A stretch of DNA of 64,000 bases from an uncultured Vibrio sp. (GCA_947504195.1 CANNGN010000001.1:248001-312000); one strand, 5' to 3'; positions 20,366-30,303 are shown, counted from the first letter of the stretch. Notes: generated from the sequence alone by a model not told the origin. Numbers and translations are program-made.

Positions 20366-20396
20366 AAAATAACCCGCTTTATGCGGGTTATTTTAT
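20366..20396. terminator. Strong bidirectional terminator
   Basis: AAAATAACCCGC-TTTAT-GCGGGTTATTTT is a perfect 12-bp stem with A-rich and T-rich flanks, between the convergent methyltransferase and META-domain genes. Confidence 0.92.
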
Positions 20397-20427
20397 AAAT
20401 TATGAAATCAAAGGGTTAGCGTTACTT

Positions 20428-20853
20428 TTACTTTGATTTAAACGTCAGGGAGTGATCTCGATTTATTAACACCATTTCATCATTTTTTACGCTAAAGGAG
20501 CTCCATTCAGTTAACACTTTTCTTAACTTATTATCTAATCGATTTTGAGCTTTATTACACAATTTCATTGTCGAGCCCATTTTCGGTAGACTGAATTGGT
20601 CACCTTGAATATTCGCCTCACCAAAGAAGGTATTACACCCAGCATAACCTTTCGCTTGCATCTGTTGATCGACACTTAACCATGGTGCTTTTTGATTTGG
20701 TCCAAGTGATAAGGCTTGGCCATCAATTTCGACTAGAACCCACTGAGATGCGGCTAAGTTATCAGTCGTAGCTTGACCACCATTACTTGAACAGGCTGAC
20801 AGCGTCGCTACTAGAGCAACAGAAAAACATAAAGACTTTACAGTGAATTGCAT
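20428..20853 (-). CDS. META-domain lipoprotein (HslJ-like)
   Basis: About 141 aa with a lipoprotein signal peptide ending in LSAC, so acylated and exported. The META domain follows: WVLVEIDGQALSLG, then KGYAGCNTFFGEANIQ and LPKMGSTMKLC match the HslJ-type pattern, with paired cysteines. HslJ relatives are linked to heat shock and novobiocin resistance, with no clear biochemical role. The frame opens at TTG 20865; ATG 20851-20853 (MQFTVKSLCF) is the more natural start. Confidence 0.85.
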   Translation of the reverse strand: MQFTVKSLCFSVALVATLSACSSNGGQATTDNLAASQWVLVEIDGQALSLGPNQKAPWLSVDQQMQAKGYAGCNTFFGEANIQGDQFSLPKMGSTMKLCNKAQNRLDNKLRKVLTEWSSFSVKNDEMVLINRDHSLTFKSK

Positions 20854-21053
20854 GATACCAACCAATAATTATCGAATCTTGATAATAAAAATAAGCACAA
20901 AAATAGGATAAATCAAACTGTTTGAAGCGAAGATGTGCAATGGTAAATATGAGATTTGAGTCATTGATTGATGAAGGTATGGTTTAAACTTGTTGAAGAT
21001 TGAATTAAGGTAAATATGAAAGGTATTTATTATTGAAACGAGAGTCACACCCT

Positions 21054-21302
21054 ATGGAGCAATTAGATTTTTTTGATGTTAAGAGCCCATGTATTCGAGT
21101 TTGTACGGTCGATGATAAAGGTTACTGTATTGGTTGTATGCGCAATCGTAAAGAGCGTTTTGGCTGGCTTTCAATGTCTACTGCAGAAAAACTGCATGTG
21201 ATTAAATTGTGTCGATTACGGTATTACCGCAAAAAAGCACGACCTAAGATTGATGAGTCTGCAATAGATGAAGTGAGTCCACAAAAGGATCTATTTAGTT
21301 AG
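21054..21302 (+). CDS. DUF1289 domain protein
   Basis: 82 aa from ATG 21054 (the frame extends up to TTG 21033; CGAGAG 9 nt before the ATG supports the shorter form). The cysteine pattern CIRVC and YCIGCMRNRKERFGW is diagnostic of DUF1289, a small Fe-S- or zinc-like binding motif of unknown function. Monocistronic, divergent from the META-domain gene. Confidence 0.85.
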   Translation: MEQLDFFDVKSPCIRVCTVDDKGYCIGCMRNRKERFGWLSMSTAEKLHVIKLCRLRYYRKKARPKIDESAIDEVSPQKDLFS

Positions 21303-21503
21303 CCTTCAGTTTGTTTAAATACCCCTTCCAATTTCTCCCCTGAATGAATCTTAAAGTAAAAATTTCCCGGTTAGTGATACATATATAATTAATATGGGTA
21401 TTTAATTGTTTATAATCACTATTTTAATCATGAGTAAACTAGATAACTCAAAAATCTAGTCTATAGTTTATTAATAAACTATGCAGGTTATAAGGATCGT
21501 ATT

Positions 21504-22598
21504 TTGCAGACTAAAAACGTGGTGAAACCGCTGTTAATTTTCACTTTGTGTTTTTATTCAATGTTTGGGTGGGCGGCTTCTGGTCCTAGTGTTGTTTTTC
21601 TTAATCCAGGCGAACCGACCGACCGCGGTAAAGGGATGTTCTGGGTTTACACTGCTCAAGTCATGGAGGTTGCAGCAAATAATTTTGGTTTTGATCTCGA
21701 AATACTCTATTCCGAACGAGATCATCTATTGATGTTAAGCCAAGCGAAAAGTGTGGCAAAACGAGCGACTCTTCCTGATTATGTAATTCTTACTAATGCA
21801 AAATTGCTTGGCCCTAGATTAATGGAAGTCTTCGCCAACACCTCGGTTAAAATACTCTTAATTCATAACGATCTCACGACCGAACAGCGTCGAAAATACG
21901 GTAACGAACGTGAACACTTTTCGAATTGGATAGGAACAATAACAACCAATGAGGAAAGTGGTGTTTCTCGTATGATGGATGAGTTGTATCGACAGCTCGG
22001 TGATCGTGAACCCCAGATCATTGGTATTACGGGTGACCGAAGTGCTCCTGTCGCTCTCGAGAGAGCTCTAGGTGTTGAGGATTTTGTTTCAAAGTCAGAG
22101 CGAGGGGAGATACTCCAGTTAACTTATAGCAACTGGGCGGTTGAAGAAGCGAGAAAAAAAACCGAAGTATTACTCTCACGATACCCGCAAACCAATATTA
22201 TTTGGGCTGCCAATTATGCAATGGCACAAGGAGCGTTACAGGCTGTTAAGGAGCGTGGTGTCAATGTATTAATTGGTTGTGTTTCTGTTGCACCCTATTT
22301 AAAAACCAAGATGGAAAACCAGGGCATATCTGTCAGTATGGGAAGTCACTTTTTTATAGGGGCGTGGGGGATGGTTTTACTCCATGATTTTCATAATGGC
22401 GAAGATTTTTCTCAGCATGGTGGTATCAGATTAAAATCGGATTATTTGCACGTTATCAACTCTGATAATGCGCCAACTTATTTCCATACGATTAACGATA
22501 ATATCGATAAACTCGATTTTAGTCCTTATTCTCAATTTATATCTCCTAATCCTCATGGCTACTCCTTTTCCTTAGCGCCTTTTTTGGGAACTAATTAG
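21504..22598 (+). CDS. Periplasmic sugar-type substrate-binding protein paired with a c-di-GMP enzyme
   Basis: 364 aa with a signal peptide (FTLCFYSMFGWAAS). The fold is type-1 periplasmic binding protein (Peripla_BP_4; VVFLNPGEPTDRGKGMFW, NIIWAANYAMAQGALQAVKERG). TTG start at 504-506 of this kilobase, with AAGGA seven bases upstream. No permease or ATPase is nearby; instead the gene lies 1 bp before a transmembrane GGDEF-EAL protein. It is therefore probably a sensor accessory that reports a periplasmic ligand to that enzyme, in the way NspS works with MbaA. This role is inferred from context. Confidence 0.82.
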   Translation: MQTKNVVKPLLIFTLCFYSMFGWAASGPSVVFLNPGEPTDRGKGMFWVYTAQVMEVAANNFGFDLEILYSERDHLLMLSQAKSVAKRATLPDYVILTNAKLLGPRLMEVFANTSVKILLIHNDLTTEQRRKYGNEREHFSNWIGTITTNEESGVSRMMDELYRQLGDREPQIIGITGDRSAPVALERALGVEDFVSKSERGEILQLTYSNWAVEEARKKTEVLLSRYPQTNIIWAANYAMAQGALQAVKERGVNVLIGCVSVAPYLKTKMENQGISVSMGSHFFIGAWGMVLLHDFHNGEDFSQHGGIRLKSDYLHVINSDNAPTYFHTINDNIDKLDFSPYSQFISPNPHGYSFSLAPFLGTN

Positions 22599-22599
22599 T

Positions 22600-25500
22600 A
22601 TGTTTAAATCAAAGTTAAAGCGTTACTCATCAACTCGATTGCATACTAAGTTAATGTTAGGGTTGGCAATTCTAGTTTGTATTGCAATGGTCTCGTTTAC
22701 TTTTGTATTTATTGAACAAGAAAGAGAAACCCGTCTAGCGGAGTTGGAGCGTCGAGCTGACCGTGTCACAACGTTAGTCAGTCGTTCAATTGCATATGCA
22801 GTATGGAATATCGATTTTGTTGCAATTGATGAACAACTTGCATCACTTATCTCAGATCCAGAAATCGTTCATGTGAGTATATCTGCAACGGGATATGGGG
22901 AGTTAAAAGCGGCGACTAAGCCCTACGAAATTTTGGTTGATCCTATAGAGCGTGAGCAGCCGATATTCTTCTCAAACGAAGGCTCGAACATGCAACAGAT
23001 CGGTACTGTTCATGTCGTTCTAACTCGCGAAGTGGTTGAGAACGCCATTGCTCTTGGTTATCGAGTCGCGATGATATTTGTGTTAGTCATTTTGTCCGTC
23101 GTTACTGGGGCTACGTACATTCTTCTTAGAATGATGGTAGGGCGTCCCGTTAATCATTTGCAAAATGTCGTCGAACAAATCTCTGAGGGAGATTTCGAGG
23201 CGCGTTGCATGGTGGAGTCAGGTGACGAGCTTGGTAGCTTGGCGACGCGAGTAAATTTAATGGCAGACAGGCTCCGAAATTCAGACCGAAGGATGAGAGA
23301 TAGCCAAGAAAACCTAGCCATCACACTTGATTCGATAGGTGATGGTGTCATTGTTACCGATGAACAAGGTTTAATTACTCGAATGAATCCAACAGCAGAA
23401 TCGATGACTGGTTGGGCTCAATTTGACGCTCTTGGATTACCGTTAACCGATGTCTTTCATGTTATAGATTCAGAGACTCGTGAAAAGTCGGTTAGCCCGG
23501 TACAACAGGTTATCGAGCATGGTCAAGTCATGGGGCTGACTACCCACACTATTTTGATTTCACAAGACGGTCATGAGTATCAAATTGCTGATAATGCAGC
23601 ACCGATTCGTAAAATCGACGGTGAAATAGTCGGTGTGGTTCTTGTGTTTAGTGACGTCAGTGAACAATATGAGATGCACAGTGAACTCAGTGCTACTCAA
23701 GCCCACTTGCAAGCCGTTTTGGATGCTATTCCTGATCTCTTATTCGAAGTCGATATCGAAGGGAGATTACTTCTTTGTCATGCCCATGATAGTAACTTGC
23801 TCGTGGTTTCAGCTGAGCAACTTATTGGAAAACTGATTGGTGAAATATTGCCACCAGAAGCGACGCAAATATGTATGGAAGCCATCGCAGAAGCGGCTAA
23901 AAATGGCTCGTCGTCTGGTGCCATCTATTCATTAGACTTAATAGAGGGAGAAATGTGGTTTGAATTGTCGATCGCGGCAATGCAAAAAAGCGAAGATAAA
24001 AGCCAACATTTCATTATGCTCTCTAGAAATATTACCGAAAGGAAAGAAGCTGAGGCTAAGCTTCAACAAGCGGCAAGTGTATTTGTTAATGCTGGTGAAG
24101 GGATAATTGTAACCGATACCCAAGGTATAATATTGGATGTGAACCAAGCATTCACTCGTATTACAGGCTTCGAGCGAGAAGATGCGATTGGGAAGAAGAC
24201 CAATATTCTTCGTTCAGACCGCCACGATGACAGTTTCTATAAAATGATATGGAGCGAATTACATCGAGTCGGTTCATGGAGTGGTGAAATATGGAATCAA
24301 AGGAAAAATGGTGAAGTCTTTATTGAGCTATTAAGCATAAACTCTGTGCGCGACACTAAAGGAAAAGTATTGCAGTATGTCGCTCTTTTCTCTGATATCA
24401 CGTCAATTAAGGTTCATCAACACCAATTGGAATACATCGCTCACTTTGACGCACTCACCAATTTACCTAACCGAGTACTGCTCGCTGAACGTTTACTTCA
24501 AGCGATGGAGTTATCGAAAGAACATGGCAAGCAGTTGGCGGTGGCATTTTTAGATTTAGATGGCTTTAAAGAAATTAACGATGTTCATTCTCATCAGATG
24601 GGTGACAATGTTTTGGTCACTCTTACTCAACGTATGACAGAAACATTGCGTGAAGGTGATACTCTAGCTCGTATCGGTGGCGATGAATTTGTTGCCGTGT
24701 TTAATGGCCTTGATAGTCTTTCAGATAGCTTACCGTTAGTGGGTCGTTTACTTACTGCTGCTGCACAACCGATGCAAATTGGCTCTTTAAATTTACAGGT
24801 ATCGGCAAGTATTGGACTTACCTATTATCCTCAAGACCAAAACATCGATGCCGATCAATTGCTACGTCAGGCCGATCAAGCCATGTATCAGGCGAAAGTT
24901 TCAGGCAAAAACCGCTACCACATATTTGATGCCGACCATGACAGTAATCTGCGTTGGTTCCATGAGAGTTTGGATCGCATTCGTTTGGCATTGGAGAACG
25001 ACGAATTTGTTCTGTTCTATCAACCGAAAGTAAATATGCGCAGCGGAAAAGTTGTCGGAGTAGAGGCTTTGATTCGCTGGATGCACCCAGAAAAAGGATT
25101 AATGGAGCCAATCTCTTTCTTACCAATCATCGAAGATCATCCTTTAGCGGTCGACATCGGTGAATGGGTTATCGAAACGGCGTTAGCTCAATTGGATGAA
25201 TGGCAACGCGCTGGTTTAGATCAATTAGAAATGAGTGTAAATGTTGGCGCTCGTCAGTTACAGCAAGAAAGCTTTGTCTCTAGCCTAACTTCAATATTGA
25301 ACAAGTACCCTAACGTTGACCCTAGCCAATTGCAGATTGAAGTACTTGAAACCAGTGCATTAGCAGACATGGATCTGGTATCGAAAGTGATTGGTGAGTG
25401 TGCTGGGATTGGCGTGTCGTTTGCTCTCGATGACTTCGGTACAGGATACTCATCGCTGACATACCTTAAGCGCTTGAATGTTGCCATGCTTAAGATCGAT

Positions 25501-25794
25501 AGAAGCTTTGTGAGAGACATGCTTGATGATGCCGATGACTTAGCGATCTTACAGGGCGTGATTGGGTTAGCAATGGCATTTAAACGTCAAGTTATTGCTG
25601 AAGGCGTTGAAACGATTGAACATGGCGACGCTTTGTTACAGCTTGGTTGTGAATTAGCGCAAGGCTTTGGTATCTCTCGTCCAATGCTTGGAAAAGACAT
25701 TCCTGATTGGATTGGAGAATGGCTACAGAGCGAAACGTGGAACAAGCTCAATCCAAATAAATGGGGCACTCAAGCGGATATTATATTCGATTAA
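22600..25794 (+). CDS. HAMP-PAS-GGDEF-EAL membrane c-di-GMP enzyme
   Basis: 1064-aa inner-membrane protein. TM1 at about 18-40, a periplasmic domain (about 41-150), TM2 at about 155-177, HAMP, and three PAS regions (about 243-360, 365-480, 490-610) precede a GGDEF domain (GGDEF near residues 691-695) and an EAL domain (EAL near 822). Both catalytic signatures are intact: ARIGGDEFVAVF, and GVEALIRWMHP with the loop-6 motif ALDDFGTGYSSL and KIDRSFV. It may therefore both make and degrade c-di-GMP. The periplasmic portion probably docks the co-transcribed binding protein. Confidence 0.93.
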   Translation: MFKSKLKRYSSTRLHTKLMLGLAILVCIAMVSFTFVFIEQERETRLAELERRADRVTTLVSRSIAYAVWNIDFVAIDEQLASLISDPEIVHVSISATGYGELKAATKPYEILVDPIEREQPIFFSNEGSNMQQIGTVHVVLTREVVENAIALGYRVAMIFVLVILSVVTGATYILLRMMVGRPVNHLQNVVEQISEGDFEARCMVESGDELGSLATRVNLMADRLRNSDRRMRDSQENLAITLDSIGDGVIVTDEQGLITRMNPTAESMTGWAQFDALGLPLTDVFHVIDSETREKSVSPVQQVIEHGQVMGLTTHTILISQDGHEYQIADNAAPIRKIDGEIVGVVLVFSDVSEQYEMHSELSATQAHLQAVLDAIPDLLFEVDIEGRLLLCHAHDSNLLVVSAEQLIGKLIGEILPPEATQICMEAIAEAAKNGSSSGAIYSLDLIEGEMWFELSIAAMQKSEDKSQHFIMLSRNITERKEAEAKLQQAASVFVNAGEGIIVTDTQGIILDVNQAFTRITGFEREDAIGKKTNILRSDRHDDSFYKMIWSELHRVGSWSGEIWNQRKNGEVFIELLSINSVRDTKGKVLQYVALFSDITSIKVHQHQLEYIAHFDALTNLPNRVLLAERLLQAMELSKEHGKQLAVAFLDLDGFKEINDVHSHQMGDNVLVTLTQRMTETLREGDTLARIGGDEFVAVFNGLDSLSDSLPLVGRLLTAAAQPMQIGSLNLQVSASIGLTYYPQDQNIDADQLLRQADQAMYQAKVSGKNRYHIFDADHDSNLRWFHESLDRIRLALENDEFVLFYQPKVNMRSGKVVGVEALIRWMHPEKGLMEPISFLPIIEDHPLAVDIGEWVIETALAQLDEWQRAGLDQLEMSVNVGARQLQQESFVSSLTSILNKYPNVDPSQLQIEVLETSALADMDLVSKVIGECAGIGVSFALDDFGTGYSSLTYLKRLNVAMLKIDRSFVRDMLDDADDLAILQGVIGLAMAFKRQVIAEGVETIEHGDALLQLGCELAQGFGISRPMLGKDIPDWIGEWLQSETWNKLNPNKWGTQADIIFD

Positions 25795-25971
25795 CGACAG
25801 AAAATAGGTACCACACAACAAATTAGTCTATATTCAATGAACACAGTAACATACTGATAATTTGGTATTTTATTGCTTGGTCTTAATCTAAAAATCTTTG
25901 ACTAATATTGAGAATAATTAGTTGGGCGATTTGAGATTATAGATACTCATTTAGAATATGAAGGCTTGTGA

Positions 25972-27849
25972 ATGATTTTGTGTGATAAAAACTATAGTGT
26001 TGTTTTACTAGCCTTCTTATTATCAGGTTGTGATGATACTGATCTCGTTGAAGCGGGTACTGATTATCTTTCTGATAATGTTGAAACTGAGTTCACCGCA
26101 GATACTGAATACACTTCCGAGCACATCGACACTACTGAATCTTCTATCACACTGGAAGCATTCAATCTTACCGATATCATTGCGTCGTCACTTGACGCCA
26201 AAGCGATTACCGTTAGTTGGACTTCAGCCTCCGAGGAACTAGGGGTAACTTACACAGTGTGTAAGAAAGATGCTGACCATCCCGAGAACTGCAATACGCT
26301 TGCTTCAGTAATCGATGTGTTAACCACCACAGCAACCGTAGATAGTTTGGCGGAGGCATTGGTGGCTGATTATTTCGTACTCGCCAGTGCTGGTGACAGT
26401 TCAGTTTTTTCTTCTGAGGATAACCTTACCTCAGAATCTATTACCGAAATGATCGGTTACTTCAAAGCGTCAAATTCGGGAGCGAATGATTATTTTGGTT
26501 ATAAAGTTGCGCTTAGTGGGGATGGAAACACCTTAGCCGTTTCGGCGCGTGACGAGGAGAATGATGAACAAGGCGTAACCATGGGACTCGGCTTTACAGA
26601 TACCAATACCGCTGGCGATTCTGGCGCGGTATATCTTTTTAGTCAAAGCAATGGAAGTTGGGAACAAACGGCTTACATCAAAGCGTCAAATTCCGATGCG
26701 AGTGACCGTTTTGGAGAAAGTATTGCTCTAAATCTTGATGGGACAATATTAGCTGTCGGTGCTCCTCTTGAGGATAATGTGGGCGCAACAGATTCGAGTT
26801 CTGGCGCAGTTTATGTATTTAACTACGAGAATGACATCTGGGACGAAGTGGCTTACCTCAAGGCGTCCAATCTAGGTAGTGGTGATGAGTTTGGCAACAG
26901 TATTGCGTTAAATGACTCCGGAAATATTTTAGCAGTTGGTGCTTACAAAGAAGACAGTAGCCAAGGGGGTATTGATGCCACTTATAATGAAGCCGCTGCA
27001 GAATCTGGCGCGGTCTACTTATTTAGTGATATCGGTGGAACCTGGGGACAGACGGACTATATTAAAGCCTCCGCACCAATTGCTGGTGATAATTTTGGCT
27101 ATAGCATCTCACTTGATAGTGATGGCGTAACGTTAGCAGTTGGCACTTATAAATATGGTGCTGATGATGCCGGAGCGGTTTATTTGTTTAGTGATAGTGA
27201 CGGTAGTGGTTGGCAGCAGGTTGACCTGCTTCAAGCGTCGAATGCGCAAGGATTAGATTATTTTGGGAATAGTGTTTCACTCAATGGTGATGGAACACTG
27301 CTAGCTGTGGGAGCCTATTGGGAAGACAATAATTTTAATAGTATTAGTTCCACTATCCATTTTTCTGATTCGAGTACCATAAATTATTCAGGAGCCGTGT
27401 ATTTGTTTGAAAACAGTGGTGGCACCTGGGATCAAACGACTTACATTAAAGCTTCGAATGTTGGTTCTGGCGACAACTTTGGAAACGATGTCATGTTGAG
27501 CCGAGATGGCAGTACGCTCGCCGTTGGTGCGTATATGGAAGACAATGGTGGAGTTGGTATCATTAATGATGTCAACATTAGTGATGACTATTATTCACAA
27601 AATGCAGGCGCGGTGTACATGTTTAGTAACGGCATATCGGGGTGGGAGCAAACTGCTTATATAAAGGCATCTAATACAGGTTCGCGCGATAACTTTGGAA
27701 ACAGTCTTGCATTAAGTGAAGATGGGAATACGTTAGCGGTTGGGGCACATCAAGAAAGTAACAGTGTATCTGAAATCTTGACCGATGGTTCAGAGATAAT
27801 CCGTTCTAATGATGACGCTTCAAAATCTGGAGCTGTATATTTATATTAA
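25972..27849 (+). CDS. FG-GAP repeat lipoprotein
   Basis: 625 aa with a lipoprotein signal ending LLSGC. An acidic linker leads to a fibronectin-III-like segment (about 60-150; AITVSWTSASEELGVTYTVC), then seven repeats of about 55-65 residues, each built on IKASN…D.FG.S.ALN.DG..LAVGA..ED…SGAVYLF. This is the FG-GAP/integrin beta-propeller repeat, and seven blades would close one propeller. It is probably surface-exposed and may mediate adhesion or carbohydrate binding; the partner is unknown. Flanked by AT-rich intergenic DNA with no operon partner. ATG 25972 has a weak ribosome site (GAAGG). Confidence 0.85.
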   Translation: MILCDKNYSVVLLAFLLSGCDDTDLVEAGTDYLSDNVETEFTADTEYTSEHIDTTESSITLEAFNLTDIIASSLDAKAITVSWTSASEELGVTYTVCKKDADHPENCNTLASVIDVLTTTATVDSLAEALVADYFVLASAGDSSVFSSEDNLTSESITEMIGYFKASNSGANDYFGYKVALSGDGNTLAVSARDEENDEQGVTMGLGFTDTNTAGDSGAVYLFSQSNGSWEQTAYIKASNSDASDRFGESIALNLDGTILAVGAPLEDNVGATDSSSGAVYVFNYENDIWDEVAYLKASNLGSGDEFGNSIALNDSGNILAVGAYKEDSSQGGIDATYNEAAAESGAVYLFSDIGGTWGQTDYIKASAPIAGDNFGYSISLDSDGVTLAVGTYKYGADDAGAVYLFSDSDGSGWQQVDLLQASNAQGLDYFGNSVSLNGDGTLLAVGAYWEDNNFNSISSTIHFSDSSTINYSGAVYLFENSGGTWDQTTYIKASNVGSGDNFGNDVMLSRDGSTLAVGAYMEDNGGVGIINDVNISDDYYSQNAGAVYMFSNGISGWEQTAYIKASNTGSRDNFGNSLALSEDGNTLAVGAHQESNSVSEILTDGSEIIRSNDDASKSGAVYLY

Positions 27850-27923
27850 GTCGAATAAGTGGATGTCCACATAGTAATACGATCACCTTTATAAATTCCA
27901 ATTCTCTAATTCATCAGTATGCA

Positions 27924-27939
27924 TGTGATCCACCTCTCA
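27924..27939 (+). promoter_or_regulatory. Possible CRP site upstream of the lyase gene
   Basis: TGTGA-TCCACC-TCTCA departs by one base from the CRP core TGTGA-N6-TCACA. It lies about 140 bp before a carbohydrate-degrading gene, where catabolite control is expected. Weak on its own. Confidence 0.35.
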
Positions 27940-27981
27940 CCTTGTGTTCAATTTATATTCAATTCAATAAAATTACCGCTG

Positions 27982-27998
27982 TGATGTTTTACACATCA
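27982..27998. promoter_or_regulatory. Inverted repeat, possible operator of the lyase gene
   Basis: TGATGT-TTTAC-ACATCA is a perfect 6-bp inverted repeat with 5-bp spacing, 79 bp before the ATG of the lyase gene. It could bind a GntR-type regulator, but no such regulator is encoded nearby. Confidence 0.35.
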
Positions 27999-28076
27999 TG
28001 CCATTTAATAATACAATAGCATAATTGCCTATATCCACGACTTACCACCCCTTTTTATTTGAAGAAGAGAATCAGT

Positions 28077-30155
28077 ATGAGCGATCAAAAATCTCTTGAT
28101 GCCATCAGGAAGATAAAGCTAGAAAATGACACGTCAGCAGGAAACCTTGTTGATATTATGCCAATCGAAGTTCAGAAAAGAGACTTCGACCTTTCATTTT
28201 TAGACAACCTTGCAGTAGAGCGCCCACGCTTACTTATCCAAGCTAATGATCTTGCAGAGTTTAAAGCGAAAGTAAAAGCAGACCCAAGCTACTGCATGTA
28301 CGATGACTTTATCAATAATTCGACTAAGAAGTTTTTCGATACCGAACCGTATGACGAGCCTCAGGCTTATCCTGAAGAGACTGTAGGTAAGGCGTCATTG
28401 TGGCGTCCATACTGGCGTCAGATGTACGTTGATTGTCAAATGGCGATGAACGCAACGCGTAATCTTACTATTGCAGGTATCGTAAATGAAGATGAAGCGC
28501 TGATCGCAAAAGCAAAAGCGTGGACATTGAAACTGGCAACGTACGATCCAGAAGGTGTGACATCTCGTGGTTATAACGATGAAGCGGCATTCCGTGTTAT
28601 CGCGGCGATGGCTTGGGGTTATGACTGGCTAAACGCGCACTTCACCGATGAAGAACGTGAAACGGTTAAAAATGCCCTGATTGTTCGTTTAGATGAAATC
28701 ATGCATCATCTAAAAGTAACGGTCGATCTTTTGAATAACCCGCTAAACAGTCACGGTGTTCGTTCAATTTCTTCTGCAATTATTCCTACGTGTATCGCGC
28801 TTTATCATGACCACCCGAAAGCGGGCGAGTACATTGCATACGCACTAGAATACTACGCAGTTCATTACCCACCATGGGGCGGCGAAGATGGCGGTTGGGC
28901 TGAAGGTCCTGACTACTGGAACACACAAACCGCATTCTTAGGCGAAGCGTTCGATCTACTAAAAGCGTACTGTGGCGTAGATATGTTCAACAAAACATTC
29001 TACGAAAACACTGGTGATTTCCCGCTTTACTGCATGCCTGTGCATTCACAACGTGCAAGTTTCTGCGACCAATCGTCGATCGGTGATTTCCCAGGTTTGA
29101 AACTGGCGTATAACATCAAGCACTACGCAGGTGTGAACCAGAAACCGGAATACGTGTGGTATTACAACCAGCTTAAAGGTCGTGATACTGAAGCGCACAC
29201 TAAATTCTACAATTTCGGTTGGTGGGACTTTGGTTACGATGATCTTCGCTTTAATATTCTTTGGGATGCCCCAGAAGAGCAGGCGCCATCGAACGATCCT
29301 TTGTTGAAAGTCTTCCCAATCACAGGCTGGGCGGCGTTCCACAACAAGATGACAGAGCGTGATAACCATATTCACATGGTGTTTAAGTGTTCTCCATTTG
29401 GTTCTATCAGCCACTCACACGGCGACCAAAACGCATTTACTCTTCATGCATTTGGTGAAACGCTTGCGGCAATCACGGGTTATTACGGTGGTTTCGGTGT
29501 GGATATGCACACTAAATGGCGTCGTCAAACGTTCTCGAAAAACTTGCCATTGTTTGGTGGTAAAGGTCAGTACGGCGAGAACAAAAACACCGGTTATGAA
29601 AATCACCAAGATCGTTTCTGTATTGAAGCGGGCGGCAACATTTCAGACTACGATACCGAGTCTGACGTGAAGATGGTTGAAGGTGATGCAACGGCTTCTT
29701 ATAAGTACTTCGTACCGGAAATCGAATCTTACAAGCGTAAAATTTGGTTTGTAAAAGGTAAAGTGTTTGTGATGCAAGACAAAGCAACGCTGTCTGAAGA
29801 GAAAGATATGACGTGGCTAATGCACACGACGTTTACCAACGAAGTTGCGGAAAAATCATTCGCGATTCGTGGTGAGAAAGCACACTTAGACGTTAACTTT
29901 ATCAATGATTCTGTCGACGGTATTGTGTCAATTAAGAACGTTGAAGGGTTTGGTGACGTTGACCCATATGAGTATCAAGACCTTGAGATTCACCGCCATG
30001 TGGAAGTTGAATTCAAAGCGTCTAAAGAGCACAACATCTTAACTTTATTGGTTCCTAACAAGAACGCTGGCGCTCAAGTTGAAGTGTCTCAAAAACTTGT
30101 TGGTAATACTCTAGAACTAACAGTTGATGGTGAAACAGTAGTTATCGAGCTGTAA
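28077..30155 (+). CDS. Heparinase II/III-type polysaccharide lyase (oligoalginate lyase-like)
   Basis: 692 aa from ATG 28077 (GAAGAAGAGA upstream; an in-frame TTG at 28059 is less likely). No signal peptide, so cytoplasmic. It has an N-terminal (alpha/alpha) toroid with NNPLNSHGVRS and GGDGGW-like GGEDGGWAEGPDYWN, then a beta-sheet half with SHSHGDQNAFTLHAFGE. This layout fits the PL15/PL17-type exo-lyases that cleave imported oligosaccharides such as alginate oligomers to monomers. Substrate is inferred by fold only; chondroitin or heparin oligomers are alternatives. Codon usage looks more optimised than in its neighbours, hinting at high expression. No partner transporter or kinase genes lie nearby. 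Confidence 0.7.
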   Translation: MSDQKSLDAIRKIKLENDTSAGNLVDIMPIEVQKRDFDLSFLDNLAVERPRLLIQANDLAEFKAKVKADPSYCMYDDFINNSTKKFFDTEPYDEPQAYPEETVGKASLWRPYWRQMYVDCQMAMNATRNLTIAGIVNEDEALIAKAKAWTLKLATYDPEGVTSRGYNDEAAFRVIAAMAWGYDWLNAHFTDEERETVKNALIVRLDEIMHHLKVTVDLLNNPLNSHGVRSISSAIIPTCIALYHDHPKAGEYIAYALEYYAVHYPPWGGEDGGWAEGPDYWNTQTAFLGEAFDLLKAYCGVDMFNKTFYENTGDFPLYCMPVHSQRASFCDQSSIGDFPGLKLAYNIKHYAGVNQKPEYVWYYNQLKGRDTEAHTKFYNFGWWDFGYDDLRFNILWDAPEEQAPSNDPLLKVFPITGWAAFHNKMTERDNHIHMVFKCSPFGSISHSHGDQNAFTLHAFGETLAAITGYYGGFGVDMHTKWRRQTFSKNLPLFGGKGQYGENKNTGYENHQDRFCIEAGGNISDYDTESDVKMVEGDATASYKYFVPEIESYKRKIWFVKGKVFVMQDKATLSEEKDMTWLMHTTFTNEVAEKSFAIRGEKAHLDVNFINDSVDGIVSIKNVEGFGDVDPYEYQDLEIHRHVEVEFKASKEHNILTLLVPNKNAGAQVEVSQKLVGNTLELTVDGETVVIEL

Positions 30156-30184
30156 GTTCAGCGTTACATTTACAATAATAAGAG

Positions 30185-30212
30185 AAACCACCGCATCGTC
30201 GGTGGTTTTTTT
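30185..30212 (+). terminator. Rho-independent terminator after the lyase gene
   Basis: AAACCACCG-catcgt-CGGTGGTTT is a 9-bp stem running into a T-run. Confidence 0.9.
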
Positions 30213-30303
30213 ATGCCACAAAGGTTTGAGCGAGTCTCTTTTTTCTAGAGACAATATGAGAGACATGTTACATATTATTAGGTTAAGGACAAGTATCATT
30301 GGG

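Noticed and set aside
29359..29670. 103-aa frame and several antisense frames inside the lyase gene
   Set aside because: They overlap a gene with clear domain structure and biased codon use; they arise from that bias.
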